Below, piece by piece: positions 10,801 through 21,711 of a DNA stretch of 64,000 nucleotides. Under the pieces are notes generated by a model. That model ran no database searches. It saw only the letters and a program-made list of their open reading frames with translations, and was not told the DNA's origin. The stretch spans positions 1-64,000 of the forward strand of contig NC_085889.1 of assembly GCF_035222375.1 (NCBI RefSeq), read 5' to 3'. The translations under genes were made by a program, and so were the position numbers. How positions within the stretch are numbered: the first letter of the stretch is position 1; every line of letters starts with the position of its first letter. Origin of the DNA: Podospora pseudocomata. Lineage: Eukaryota; Ascomycota; Sordariomycetes; Sordariales; Podosporaceae.

Positions 10801-12318
10801 TTCCTCTGTCAGTTGACATCGGCTCGTCGTGGCTCGTATGTCTCGTATGCTCGCAGGGGCTCTCTTGTCCCTCTGGGCACCTGGGAGCTCTATCCAGTTC
10901 AGCTCTGTTCACCCGTCTGGTGTCAAGCCTGGAGTTGAGATGGCCATTCTCCCAGTCTATATCCGGGTTGTACTTCTTCAACCACGGATGTCCCAAGATC
11001 ATGTCACACTTGGGTCCGGTTGGCAGGATATCGAAGTCCACTTCCTGCGGGTCGTCGTCCACCGTGATCAAGAGTGTCGTTTCCCGTGAACTGATTCCTC
11101 CATCATAACTGGCCGTTTGCCCTTCGTAGGTCCTCATTCTGTATGGTGTTTTCTTCATGACCCACGGCATCCTCGTCTTGTTCACGAACGAGGGGTTGAC
11201 GATGTTGATCGAACTCCCTGAGTCGATCACTGCAACTGCTCGATACTCCTTTCCTTTGGAGTTTGTCCATCGAACTACTACTGTCAGGGCACTTTGGTTT
11301 CCTAACACTGTGGCTCCGGCAACTGTCTCGTAGTGCCACCATGGAGGTCTTTCTTGGATCCGGCTCGCGGCCTCCTGATGCGAGTTGTGATCCGTCGTCG
11401 TGGAATTAGTTTGTTCCACTGGGGCCTGGGGAGGCCCGTTGGCCGTTTCCCGTACGTGGACTCTGGTAAAATCGGATGGTCCCGAACATTGTCTTTCCCA
11501 CGCTTTCTGTCGTAAGTGGTAGTCGCTTGCCAACTTCACGGCGTCTGACTCCAGTCCTGATTCTCTAGTGGTGTAATAGAACATCTCGTGTCGCTCGAGG
11601 TACTGTTGTTCTAGTCGTCTGCGGAAATCGGGTCCCAAATACTCGTTGGCGAGTTCTTCCAATGTTCCGTATTCTCCATAGGCATCATATGGGAGGTCTC
11701 TTCCTGGGTACCCCTTTGACCGAGTGACTTTCTTGTTGGCCTTCTTCCTGACCCTTGCTTGGCTCTTCTGTCGGTGCCAGTCTCTTGCCTTTGCGCGGCG
11801 GTGACGGGCGCACCAAACGTGTTCACAGTCCTCGAGATCCAAAGCATCCTTGTCCCAACATCCTGTGGGGACCATGTTTTCCACAACAAGTGTGTATTTT
11901 CCTTCCGTTGTTGTGGTATAATTCCAATCCTCCTCCGATCCTGCCTTGTGTACTTGCAAGATGGGGTCGTTATCTCGTCTGGAAGGGAATACCTCGTGGT
12001 AAACCTTGAATCGATAATGGACTCTGCAGTAGTCGTAAATGCAGTCAAACCATGCAACTGAGTCGTGTAGTTCGTGGCAGGGTATAGCAAGAGGTACGTC
12101 GTCTGGGTGAGGTTCTGCCTTGGTGTGCTCGGTGGGGGTGTCTTCCCGTAGACCACTGGTCGTCCTGGTCTCTCGAAACGCTCGTTCCAGTCCTTGGCTG
12201 TCACCCACCAGTCTGCATTGTTGCTCATGTCCCAAAGGGTGATGGGTTCATCCTCTGGTTCTGGTTCTGACTCTGTATAGTCGTCGTCGGTGGAGACTCC
12301 GGTTTCTGCGGTTCTCAC
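7665..12318 (-). pseudogene. Protease-Pol region of gypsy element 2
   Basis: Minus-strand order: a long acidic N-terminal segment (about 12318-11500), aspartic protease near 11260-10960 (AVIDSGSSINIV), reverse transcriptase about 10423-9780 ([21 protein letters not shown]), RNase H about 9800-9430 (ETDASDFYYWAELYQ), integrase about 9130-8200 and a chromodomain near 7960-7780 (YLVKWLDYGPESNSWEP). The family is a chromovirus. Frames are interrupted several times. Confidence 0.85.
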
Positions 12319-12514
12319 ATCTTCTTACCCACTCGGCTCCATCCAACGGACAATCGCTTCTTGCTAATGAGTTTTCGTTTTGATCGTTGGTCGTGGAAGT
12401 TCTCTCAAAACTGGGCTTTTGAGCGGGGTTAGGCGTGATCCATCATGTCGGCGAGTTGTTCTTGAGTCGTTCCTGTGGGCATGTGCGACATGAGGTTTCC
12501 CATCGCGGCGTCCA

Positions 12515-13700
12515 TCATCGGCCGGTGGAGGGGTCGTCGTCTTCGCGATGTATCATCCTGACGACGCGGTCGGTGTCCGCGAACTGAACTGATTTGGCTT
12601 CAGGTACCGGTTTGAATTTCTTCGGTGAACGACATTCTCGTGCAAAGTGTCCCATCTTGTCACAATTGAAGCATTTGACCTTGGACTTATCCTGGGGTTT
12701 GTCGCCGTACTTTCGTTGTTGGCCTCTACCGTGCTGTGCTGCTCCGATGTCCATGGGTCCTGAGTGTGTTCCCCATGAAGTGCTCTTGTGTTCGTACTTT
12801 TTTTGATGTTGGCCTTGGGAACCTGAGGGTTGCGATAGACTCCTTTGTCTTCCATGGATCGCTCATAGAGTCGGTTGTCGATGACAATGGCTTTGTTGAT
12901 GTATTCGTCGAGGGTAAGTGCGTGTCGGTCTTCCTTGATGAGTTCGTCCTTGACCTTGGGCTTCAAGCCTCTGTAAAATTTGTTCTTCAGAGCGGCATCG
13001 GCCCAGTTGACCCTGAATGCGTCTCGGCGAAAGAGTGTCGCGTACGTCGAGGCTGAGGCAGTCTGCACAAGTCGTTCGAGACGATCCTCGGCTGCCTTTT
13101 CCTCATCGGGTTCGCCGTACATCTTCTTGATTTCTTCCTCGAACTTGACCAATCCCATACCGAAGAGTTTCTGCGTGAGGGGTTCGCGTTCATCCTCCGC
13201 GTACTGAAGTAGTTCCTGAGGATCCCATCAAACCACTGCTTGGGGTCTCCTCCAAGGAAACTGGCGGCATATAGGAGTTGTGACTCGGGGTCGGTGATGC
13301 CGTACAGACGTAGGTTGGTCCTGACATGTGACAACCAGGGCGGGAGCTCCTGTTTACTTCCGGTGAAGACGGGAGGCTTGCCGACCTTGGCGGCTATCTT
13401 GGGGGTATTGTCGCGCGTCGTACTTCGGACGGTGGTTTGCAGGCGCTTGAGCTCATCCTTGAGATCCTGGAGATCATTTTTGCTCTTGATGGCCGTCTCC
13501 ATGCTGAGAAGTTTCTTGGCGAGGGCGTCGAGTTTGTTTGCGACATCATTGAAGTCATAATCTTCTTCGTCGGAAGCGGCGTTGTCATTGCCAGCGGGAG
13601 GGGTTGTCTTTTCGACGGCGGGGGCATCTCCAAGAGAGACGTCATCGTCTCCAGTGAGACGGTCATGTCCAACGGAGGGATTGGGGGCAGCGGAAGCCAT
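12515..13700 (-). pseudogene. Gag region of gypsy element 2
   Basis: The minus strand starts MASAAPNPSVG and gives a coiled-coil segment, a capsid-like part (PPWLSHVRTNLRLYG; SQLLYAASFLGGDPKQWFDG) and a CCHC knuckle ([14 protein letters not shown]). This matches chromovirus Gag. Interrupted like the Pol part. Confidence 0.8.
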
Positions 13701-13744
13701 GGCGATTGGTGTTCGTTATGTCTGAGCACAACGTTCGATCTTGG

Positions 13745-13756
13745 TCATGCAAGCAA
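13745..13756 (-). other. Self-priming site of element 2
   Basis: On the minus strand this reads TTGCTTGCATGA, two bases inside the 5' LTR. Its exact complement TCATGCAAGCAA is present in both LTRs (13930-13941 and 6818-6829), about 40 bases downstream of a TATA-like ATAAATAG. This is what Tf1/sushi elements use: the 5' end of the RNA folds back as primer. Confidence 0.7.
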
Positions 13757-13758
13757 CG

Positions 13759-14201
13759 TGTTACAACCTGCACCAGGAATGGATACAGACTGCAAGGCAG
13801 TACGCCGAAGGTGAATATGACAGGATGATCGAAGGTTGTGACAAGCGTCTCAGACACGGGTTCACTGTCAACAACAGGTTGTTCTAACAAAGAGCTACTG
13901 AAAGTAGATTGTAGACAAATGAACTTGAATTGCTTGCATGAGGAATCAGATTCTCGATACGGGGAGCGCCCGGCACCCCTATTTATGTCAAGCTATCTAC
14001 ATATATTTCTGAAGTATCTTTGTACCTTTTGCTCAGTGTGCTCAGTGGTCTTGGCCACTGATCAGACTGAGCAACTCCTGATTGGTTGCACGGGGGCTTG
14101 TGGGTCTTTCCATCCCTGGCCCAATGATTGGCTGAGGTGCCCAGCACCTCGGGTACCACCCAGTGGTTCCTGTATAGGGGTATTACGCTTGGGACGTAAC
14201 A
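13759..14201 (-). repeat. Right (5') LTR of element 2
   Basis: 443 bases with TG..CA ends. It would hold the element's promoter: the TATA-like ATAAATAG lies near 13978-13987 and the expected transcript start near 13941, read on the minus strand. Confidence 0.9.
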
Positions 14202-15111
14202 TGCCTGGCTTGGGTGTTCCAACCATTTTTCGAATCGTCGTCCCATTCATCCTCCGACTCGGCGTCTGTTTCCCCATCTCCCCGTGACCCCGTCGTTTTT
14301 GCTGCCTCGGCTGCGTCTGCCGGTTTCAAATGGGACGTCCGCCACACGTATGCCACTACCGCCTTCCACGATTCGGTGTACCGTTCCATCGTCTGGCCCT
14401 TTTTGCTCTGCGTGAAACGGCTTTTTCGTTCGAATCACCACCCGCCTCACGCCTGCTGATATAATTGATGGCCGTCGACCCAACTATCTCGACCGGGATG
14501 CACGCTGGGCCCGCCATATAACCCGTTCTACCGCCAATAAAACACGGGCTAACGCCTTCTCGGTTGCCGCTCCTTCGTCCTTACCTTTGTCCTTACCTTT
14601 GTCTTCTGTATTCCTTCGATTCCTCTCCTCCCGTTTTTCCGGGTCTCGTGGCTGTGCGGTGCCGGCCAACCACTCGCGGTCGAATCCTTGTAAATGCCGG
14701 GGCCAACCGGTCCGGCGAACCCACATGTTGGCGGAAAACTCCTCGACTGCTCGCCGATCACCGCCGCCGCTTTTTGGTCGTTGTCTTTGACGGTGTTGGC
14801 CAACTCGTTAAACTGGGCTACTATCTGCTTTGCTGAGTCCGGATGGCTTTGATGCACGCTGCCTTCCATTGTCGATGTGGATGCTTGTGCTGGCGTCACT
14901 TCGAACAACCGCTGCAACGTGCCCGTCTTGCCGAATTGTTGGCAATGTATGCTGTCGACCCATACGTCCCCTTCGCCGCCTGGTGAAACACCGGCCGACG
15001 GCCTTCCACGTGCGTCTTGATCGAACTGGGGAATACGGCGTTGTGGCACGAACTGCAAATGGCTATGCGATACCTGGGCAACGGCACAAATACGTTATCG
15101 AACGGATGCAT
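14202..15111 (-). pseudogene. Fragment of a DUF3505/telomere-linked-helicase-like protein, copy B
   Basis: From an ATG at 15111 the minus strand encodes a C2H2-like finger (YRIAICSSCHNAVFP, SSIKTHVEG). In other frames follow CQQFGKTGTLQRLFEV, a block NMWVRRTGWPRHLQGFDREW, then KKPFHAEQKG and ERYTESWKAVVAYVWRT. The order matches copy A and what I remember of fungal DUF3505 proteins, many of which carry a RecQ-like helicase further on. At least two or three frame changes are needed to read it, and the helicase part is absent because LTR element 2 follows. A broken host or subtelomeric gene. Confidence 0.5.
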
Positions 15112-15414
15112 ATTGATGCGACTTATTGCTACAATATCCCACGGTTGTGATAAATATCTCGTGTGTTTATATCTGCTGGGTGTATATTGGGAAATTCTCT
15201 GGCATTCATTATCAACGGATATTTATTTCCTTTCTCTACCCCTTTTTCTCTCTCCTTACATGCACCGCCATAATTGTACTCCCTGGTCTGTTTCCCAACC
15301 CTGCTACCGTCCCCGGCTTCCCGATTTGCTGGATCGGGGATTCGGCGGGGGATTATGCTGGTCGTTGGCGAACCCTGGCGCCCGACCTTGGCCACTCCGA
15401 TCCGGTGCGGGTCC

Positions 15415-15840
15415 GTGCGTTAACCCCAACTTAACCCTAACCTTCGGTGCACACGGCGAACGCGACATCTCCGGACCAAAACAACGATGAAATCGGCACT
15501 CTCATGGGCACTTTTGGGGGGGTCGGACACCGAACTTTTTATGTTTGGATGTGTTTGGATGCGGTTTTGAGCCGATGTCATTTTGGTTCGAGATTGGTAA
15601 TTGACATTGGCTCGTGTGTGGCCCGTGCGTTAACCCCAACTTAACCCTAACCTTCGGTGCACACGGCGAACGCGACATCTCCGGGCCAAAACAACGATAA
15701 CGATGAAATCGGCACTCTCATGGGCACTTTTGGGGGGGTTCGACACCGAACTTTTTATGTTTGGATGTGTTTGGATGCGGTTTTGAGCCGATGTCATTTT
15801 GGTCGAGATTGAGTAATTGACATCGGCTCGTGTGTGGCCC
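15415..15840. repeat. Two-copy tandem repeat of about 210 bases with telomere-like motif
   Basis: Unit 1 is 15415-15624 and unit 2 is 15625-15840; they are about 95% alike, unit 2 having a few extra bases. Each opens with TTAACCCCAACTTAACCCTAACC, a degenerate form of the CCCTAA telomere repeat. A third, partial echo (ATTGACATCGACTCG) follows near 15870. No coding potential is seen. Confidence 0.85.
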
Positions 15841-16572
15841 GAGCGTTTTTTTTGGCGCGGGGCGCGCGAAATTGACATCGACTCGATGTCCTTATGGGAT
15901 AGTAGTTAGGAAGAAAGTGCAACAGGTATTACCTGCAAATACAGAGAGTAGTGAACTGAGATGTTGTAGTCTCATATATAAGATACTGTAAATGATCAAT
16001 CTTATTGACTGACTTGACTTATTATTTCTTTAGGAAAGAAAGAAGCAGGAAAACCATTGCAATTGGAAGAGGGCTCTTTATGAGCACCTGAACTTCCTTA
16101 TCATCCTTATCGCTCGGTGGCCCCAGTGGCTTGGATCTATGATCTCGTTGTCGATAAGGTGCTCGAGTCGCTCATGATGCTTCTCATATCTCTCATTGTT
16201 CGGAGGTCCGGTCGAGAGTCTGTCCGGAGATCCGGTGAGGAGTCCTGGGAGCCGTTGAGAGCGCTTGTGGGCGAGTCGTTGAGAACAATGTGGGCGCAGA
16301 ATTCCATAAACAAGTGCTGTAAAATTCCATGAATAAATGCTGCATTTTAACTATTACATAAAACTAGTCGCTTTCTTTTCCGTTCCTCTATCTCTCTATG
16401 CTTAGGTTACTCCATTGTATCATCAGGACGCAGCTTTGTAATATTCGAACGCCGCGGAGCTAAGCTGGCCGCCGCGGCGCTTGTCTCCACAGCATTCCGT
16501 CATAAATATGCGCGCAGAGATGCTAGACATTTACTTCCTTCATTAAACCTTCCATCTCAAATTCCCAACATA
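15841..16572. other. Non-coding stretch beyond the repeat island
   Basis: AT-rich sequence without a convincing gene. The segment 15900-16090 looks like the end of a decayed mobile element, but I found no terminal repeats. A CATAAATATG box near 16501 lies about 70 bases before the NmrA-like start and could be its promoter. Confidence 0.4.
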
Positions 16573-17496
16573 ATGGCGCCTACTTACTTAATCGTTGGTG
16601 CGACTGGCAACACCGGCCAAAGTGTTGTGGAAACCTTGTCCAAGCTTTCAACATGCGCTGTCATCGCCTTGACACGATCGCTGCACAGTCCGGTCGCAAA
16701 ACATCTCGCGACTCTCCCAAATGTCCAAGTCCTCGAAAAGAACTGGATGGACATCACGGCACAGTGGCTACGTGAGCACGAGATAGAAAGGGCCTTTGTC
16801 GCAACTCCTAGCCAGCCAAGTCAGTTTGCCGAAGAAACCACATTCCACGTTGCCGCTCTCAAAGCCGGCGTCAAATACGTAGTGCGCATTTCAACAACAG
16901 CAGCCAACGTCAGACCTGACTGCGAAGCCTATTATCCGCGCATCCATTGGGCAATCGAGGCTTTGCTCAGTACACCAGAGTTTAAGCCGCTGCAATGGAC
17001 GTCTCTCCAGGCCAACAACTTCTCCAGTTTCTGGTTAGCTACCGCAGCCGAGTTCATCAAGCAATATCGCAAGACCGGTAAACAAGACAAACTTCGGTTG
17101 GTGGCATCAGAGGATGCACCTGTTGGGACTGTCGACGCCAACGACGTGGGAGTTTTGGCGGCGCATCTGTTATTGCAAGAGGACGTCTCACCACATAACA
17201 ACGCCAAATATGTTGTTAATGGACCTGAGGACATTACGGGAAGACAGATCGTTGAGTTGGTTGAGAGGTACATCGGCACCAGCGTGGACAACGTTATGTT
17301 CAAGGATATGTCGTTTCTTGATTATATGATTGGTGTGACTCAAGGGTCCCAAAGTGTTTTGATGTCTATGAAGCATGGCCCAGAGACAGCGTGGAATGGG
17401 GAGTGCACAGCGTCTGCCACAAGTGAGGCAGTCTTGAAGCTAGCTGCGCCTACTCGGACACCAGCCGACACTTTGAAGGCAATGCTGCAGGAATGA
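16573..17496 (+). CDS. NmrA-like NAD(P)-binding protein
   Basis: A 307-residue intronless protein starting MAPTYLIVGATGNTGQSV; the glycine-rich GATGNTGQ at residues 8-15 is the dinucleotide-binding loop of atypical short-chain dehydrogenases. The body resembles the NmrA/isoflavone-reductase-like group (NAD(P)H-sensing regulators or reductases) with a variable substrate pocket; length is normal. There is no YxxxK in the usual place, as is common in NmrA-like proteins. It is the first gene after the repeat island and is convergent with the DUF1996 gene. Members often sit in fungal metabolite clusters as reductases or redox sensors; which applies here is not visible. Confidence 0.85.
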   Translation: MAPTYLIVGATGNTGQSVVETLSKLSTCAVIALTRSLHSPVAKHLATLPNVQVLEKNWMDITAQWLREHEIERAFVATPSQPSQFAEETTFHVAALKAGVKYVVRISTTAANVRPDCEAYYPRIHWAIEALLSTPEFKPLQWTSLQANNFSSFWLATAAEFIKQYRKTGKQDKLRLVASEDAPVGTVDANDVGVLAAHLLLQEDVSPHNNAKYVVNGPEDITGRQIVELVERYIGTSVDNVMFKDMSFLDYMIGVTQGSQSVLMSMKHGPETAWNGECTASATSEAVLKLAAPTRTPADTLKAMLQE

Positions 17497-17692
17497 TGCC
17501 GTGGATAGTTAGCTAGGCAGGATAGTGCGACATACTCGTAGCATTTACAAACCATACCATGGTTAAAGTTCCTCTCGACCTTTGAGTATCAAATTTCTAT
17601 CTAATAGAACAAACCCCACTATTTCTTGTTGAAGAAACCCGCAGACAGTGATGCTAACTATCCAACTGATTGCTTTCAAATGACGTGAAATG

Positions 17693-19047
17693 TCAGCTTA
17701 CCATAATTTCGTCCTGCGGACTTCGTGATTCTATGCCTGCCTGAGATGTGGATTCCCTGGAAGTGTTTGAAGCCCTGGCGGTATTAGTACAACCTGGAGA
17801 ATTCTTCATGACACGCATAAACTTACATTCACCGCCTCTTCCAACAATCTCCCCTTCAACCTGTGTTGGTTTCGCGCAAGCCACGCCTTCTGCAGCAGAC
17901 TGGAACTCCAACGAATGACACCGATCGTTGACGCAATCATCCCCCAATACAGCATCCATCCCCCGCTGAAGAGCATCTCCCTTCCAGCCAAAGATATAGT
18001 CACCGTGCTGTCCATACCCTATGCTATCAATTGACATCTTAGTCAAGCTCACACTTTCAAGACATTGGCCACTTACCCGTCACCAAAGCTATACACAAAC
18101 GGCTGCCTCTTCGCTGTCTCATCAAAATAAGCCGGGTCATTGAACTGTGATGTATCCCACAGCATTTCATACATCAACTGTGGGATTCGCACCGGGTGTG
18201 TCTCTGGGCAGGTCTGGCCGGCCAGTTTCCCTCCTCCGACAGGGCTGTATGCAACATGTGAACTGTGGTCGGGAGAATCCAAGTTTTTACCGTCCCAACA
18301 AGATGGGAATATCACAGAGCCCCGAATACCACCAGGGCACACTTTCGTCGGCAGCTCGGAGCTATCAGCAGAGTCGCACGGGGTGAATCCTGTCGTGTTG
18401 CCATTGCAGCGGTGGCAGATGCCGGGGAAGGTACGGTCTTTTGACGTGATGTCTGGCGAGCCGGCGAGCATTCTGAAACCCTGAGACACCGGTCAGGCTG
18501 GAAGATTTCAACCTAAAGATCTTGAAGGGGAAACTCACTGGGGGAAATGCTGTCACTTTTCCGTTACCGGATGTACTGCCAAAAACGGATGTCATGTAAT
18601 AGACCGTGATCCCCCCTCCTACTGGATGACGGACTCCATCCAGTCCCACAAAGTTTGGACGTTGAGGAACAAGCTTGAAAGAGCCATTTTCTGGAGAGCG
18701 AAAATAGAGAGAGGCAGTCCAGTAGTTGGAGAAGTCTTCAGAATACGTGCAAGTGGTGCAAGTGGATTCCCGAGAGGGTTCCATCTCGGAAGGATCCATC
18801 TGGACTTGTCAGCGCCATTTGCTGCCATCAAAAGCAAGGGCCATCCTACTGTCACGTTGAATGAGTTTCCACCCACGATCTGGTGTGTATGTGGTGAAGG
18901 GCTCAAGCCGGGATTGACCAATGGATCCGTCCTCTCGATGACAAGCTGGGAGCACGCGAAGCGGAGGAGCTTGCCAACAATGACATTTTGAGAGCTGACA
19001 GTAACAACCTGAAGGAGTAGGCCCGCAAAAATGAATGTGAAAATCAT
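17693..19047 (-). CDS. Secreted DUF1996 protein
   Basis: Four exons, joined 19047-18850, 18799-18539, 18480-18077 and 18023-17693, give 397 residues; introns are 50, 58 and 53 bases with GT..AG ends and consistent phase. The first ~20 residues are a signal peptide (MIFTFIFAGLLLQVVTVSSQ). The DUF1996 hallmarks follow: FACSQLVIERTDPLVNPG, HTHQIVGG, then many cysteines and HVAYSP. DUF1996 proteins are secreted or cell-surface fungal proteins of unknown activity. The C-terminal ~30 residues beyond the domain are Ser/Thr-rich; a GTAAG sequence there is too close to the next AG for a normal intron, so I read through it. Confidence 0.85.
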
Positions 19048-19627
19048 GATTAGACGGGAATTGCTTGATCAGAAACTATCAACAACAAGCATATTGGGAC
19101 TGAACTGGGGGTCTGCCGCTTATAAGTAGACTGTGACAGGTTGCCGCTCAATAAATGAAGACACCACCCTCCTCCAGCGTTTCATGGAGGGGCCAATTGG
19201 AACTTGGAAGCAATTAAGTTTCGGAAGATATATCCGAGAGGCTTTCGATACCCTCGGCATAGGAGAGCTGGAGTTGTGAGGAGACAGCATACACAAACTT
19301 ACTTGATATACCTTACGTCCCAGTTGGCATACAATGTTTCCTGTCGACCCAACCTGGAAGCTTAGCACACTCTCTTGGACAGGTTCGGTCACCTGTCCGA
19401 TTAGAACATCTTTCCCAGAAAATAAATTGTTTGTTTTCTTTCCGGAAAACCTTGTTATTACAAAGTACTCTATACCTGGTAGCTATCGAGGTATATGCAT
19501 AAATGTCGAAAGTAGTGCACCCCTAAACCGGGATGGAACTACAGGCAGTCCTGGCAGCACCCTCTGATGCAGACAGAAAAAAACATAATCTTCACTTCGG
19601 AATGATAGTTAAAGGGGTCATATCCTA
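19048..19627. other. Intergenic, no gene seen
   Basis: About 580 bases between the start of the DUF1996 gene and the end of the methyltransferase gene. It holds the DUF1996 promoter; a TATA-like CTTATAAGTA lies near 19120. No further coding signal. Confidence 0.5.
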
Positions 19628-20443
19628 CTACTTCCACGCCAAAAGCTCTCCATTCATAACCCCAAACCACGATCCCTTCTTCTCCTTCCATTCATGACAA
19701 GCTTTGACAAAGTCATCAACCTCCTCGGGTGTTGCATGGCCTCCTCCGATAGTCTTTTCCCGAAGCTGGCTTCCCTCCCTGAATCTTTCCGCACAACTAT
19801 CGCCAAAGAATTGGACTGCCTCCTCGTCCGAGAAGCACCATGAACTTGCCGTGCTCTGCACCTTCTGCTGTTCAAACCCAGCTTCCAGTGCAGCGCTCTT
19901 CAAGCCCATCCCCATGTCCGGACTGCCTCCGGTCTCGAGAATCGTGCCCGTGATCGCCTTCTCCCACATGTCGAGTCTCTTATCCACCTGAAACCACCTG
20001 GTTGTGCTCATGATCATCTCCTTGCATCCAACGACGCCTCCTGGCTTGAGCACTCTTCGGACCTCTTTCAGTGCAACAGTGGCGTCGCAGGGCAGATGCA
20101 TAATGACCATGTGTAAATGTACGACATCGAAACTATCGTCCTCAAACGGTAGGCGAGAGGTCACATCTCCGACCACAAAGTCGCCATTGCCAAGGGAGCG
20201 AGAAGTAAATGTGCTGCGTGCTGCATTGAGAGCCGACTCGGTGATTTCGACGCATGTCACCCTCCCTTGAGGCACGAGAGTGGCCAAGTCGGCAGATATG
20301 GTTCCTGGTCCGCACCCAATGTCGAGAATGTCGAAGTGGGGCTTGATGTGAGGAATGAGATACGCTGCATCCCGCTGGGCGGTGCGCCGAGAGTGAGCGG
20401 CGAGAACGGCGGCTGAGTGGCCGTGAATGTATTTGTCTGCCAT
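19628..20443 (-). CDS. SAM-dependent methyltransferase, class I (UbiE/COQ5-like)
   Basis: A single-exon 271-residue protein. The first in-frame ATG gives MADKYIHGHSAAVLAAHS; the frame stays open a little upstream but without an ATG. Motif I is LDIGCGPGTISADLA (about residues 40-54), followed by CVEIT (acidic residue binding the ribose), a motif II/III region with FDVVHLHMVIMHL and motif LKPGG. This is the methyltransferase-11/31 type found on small-molecule substrates. No targeting signal is seen, so it is probably cytosolic. The neighbours, an alpha/beta hydrolase and oxygenases, suit tailoring of a secondary metabolite; the substrate is unknown. Confidence 0.88.
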   Translation of the reverse strand: MADKYIHGHSAAVLAAHSRRTAQRDAAYLIPHIKPHFDILDIGCGPGTISADLATLVPQGRVTCVEITESALNAARSTFTSRSLGNGDFVVGDVTSRLPFEDDSFDVVHLHMVIMHLPCDATVALKEVRRVLKPGGVVGCKEMIMSTTRWFQVDKRLDMWEKAITGTILETGGSPDMGMGLKSAALEAGFEQQKVQSTASSWCFSDEEAVQFFGDSCAERFREGSQLREKTIGGGHATPEEVDDFVKACHEWKEKKGSWFGVMNGELLAWK

Positions 20444-20589
20444 TTTGGATGGTTGATGGGAAGAATCACCTGAATTCAAGCCGCGGCCGGCATGGAGATG
20501 GATATCCGAAGAGGCCTACCCCACCCTGGGTCTAACTTTGCAAGTTTCTGAGTCAGCAAGGATGCCGAGTTGTTTCTACACTATTTCCA

Positions 20590-21711
20590 CTACAACGTCT
20601 TAAGCCACGTCATGATCGCCCTTGTCATGACCCCATCCTGATATCCCAAAGCAGCATCGAGCACCGGTTGGACGTGCGCTTCACCTTCACACTCAACCAT
20701 GATCCTCTCCCCACTCCCCAGTTCCTCCGTCCAGTCTTTACTCTTTTCCTGTTTCGCAATCACGGTCTGGGTATTGGCGTACGACTCCCCGCCAAAGAAT
20801 CTACAGTCGTCCAAAAACACTTCTGCTGTCCCAACCGTGATGAACAGCTTCTTCACCAACCTGACCCCACCTTTTCCTTGAAACACAGCCTGCCACACCT
20901 TGTCTGCTCCCTCAACTCCGCACAGATTTGCCCAAACCTCCTTCTCATCCCCCTTCCAAGCCTCTCCAAACTCATCCACCTGTATTCTGGTCAGGTAATC
21001 TCGCTTTTCATTCATTTTGTAGCTTCCCATTGGGGAGTCCATCGACTCCTTGTGCAGTCTGACAAACGGACTAATCATCACCGCGGCCTGGAACTCTTCA
21101 CCACTTTTCATCTGGAGCTTTGGGGCATAAGGGCTGGGGTTCTGGATGTGGGACAATACTGATCCAACCAGCGTACCACCTGCACTGTCGCCCGCTAAGA
21201 TAATGTCCTCGGCAGAGATGCCGAGACCAGAGGAGGTGCACATAAGATAGGAAAGGGACGCCACGCATTGGATGAGCTGTGCTGGGTATGGGTGTTCCGG
21301 GGCTAGGCTGTATTCGAGAATGATGATTTGCATTGCTCGAACTGAATGGCCACATGCGAGGATAAAGGGCATGTGAGGGGATCGCAATGGATTCACGAAA
21401 CCACCGCCGTGAAAGTAAAGAAGCGTCGGGGCTTTCCCAGACCTGGATTTGGCTTCGACATTGCCCAGTGTCAAAATATGCAACACTGCTGGCGGCAAAA
21501 GATCAGGATGAAGCTCGGTCGACGAAGCTGGTAAAGTGACGATCTGGTGTGCGATCTTGTGCTTGCTGCAGTAGTCTTTGATTGTGGACCCCGTGGAAAC
21601 ACGACGGACCAGCCATCTGAGCAGAGGGGTGGGAAATATGCTTCTTTGCGTGCGCAGAAATGTCAGGGCGCAGTTTTGGCGCCAGTGAAGAGATTTCTGG
21701 TTAGAAAACAA
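20590..21711 (-). CDS. Alpha/beta hydrolase fold-3 (HSL-like esterase), 5' end unresolved
   Basis: About 373 residues with the oxyanion-hole motif FHGGGF (near residue 100), the nucleophile elbow GDSAGG (near 173) and a C-terminal region with an Asp (FLDD) and His (EAHVQP) that would complete the triad. This is the hormone-sensitive-lipase family of esterases and lactonases. The open frame has no ATG before the HGGG motif. A CTAACCAG just upstream looks like a branch site plus acceptor, so a short 5' exon probably lies beyond 21711; I could not place it. The gene shares orientation with the methyltransferase, 146 bases upstream of it. It could hydrolyse an ester or lactone intermediate. Confidence 0.82.
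   Translation of the reverse strand: MFSNQKSLHWRQNCALTFLRTQRSIFPTPLLRWLVRRVSTGSTIKDYCSKHKIAHQIVTLPASSTELHPDLLPPAVLHILTLGNVEAKSRSGKAPTLLYFHGGGFVNPLRSPHMPFILACGHSVRAMQIIILEYSLAPEHPYPAQLIQCVASLSYLMCTSSGLGISAEDIILAGDSAGGTLVGSVLSHIQNPSPYAPKLQMKSGEEFQAAVMISPFVRLHKESMDSPMGSYKMNEKRDYLTRIQVDEFGEAWKGDEKEVWANLCGVEGADKVWQAVFQGKGGVRLVKKLFITVGTAEVFLDDCRFFGGESYANTQTVIAKQEKSKDWTEELGSGERIMVECEGEAHVQPVLDAALGYQDGVMTRAIMTWLKTL

Larger units (their letters stand above)
6647..14201 (-). mobile_element. Ty3/gypsy chromovirus LTR retrotransposon 2
   Basis: Direct LTRs at 6647-7092 and 13759-14201 flank minus-strand Gag (CCHC knuckle), protease (DSGSS), reverse transcriptase (YLDDILIYS), RNase H, integrase and a chromodomain. 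A purine tract (CCAGGGAGGAGAGGAAA on the minus strand) sits just inside the left LTR. Two bases inside the right LTR is a 12-base segment that complements a site inside the LTR, the arrangement of self-primed Tf1/sushi-type elements. The coding part is interrupted in several places. The flanks do not form a target-site duplication (TGACC against TGCCT). The two LTRs differ by only a handful of changes, so it is fairly young. An extra antisense reading frame lies beside the left LTR. Confidence 0.9.
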
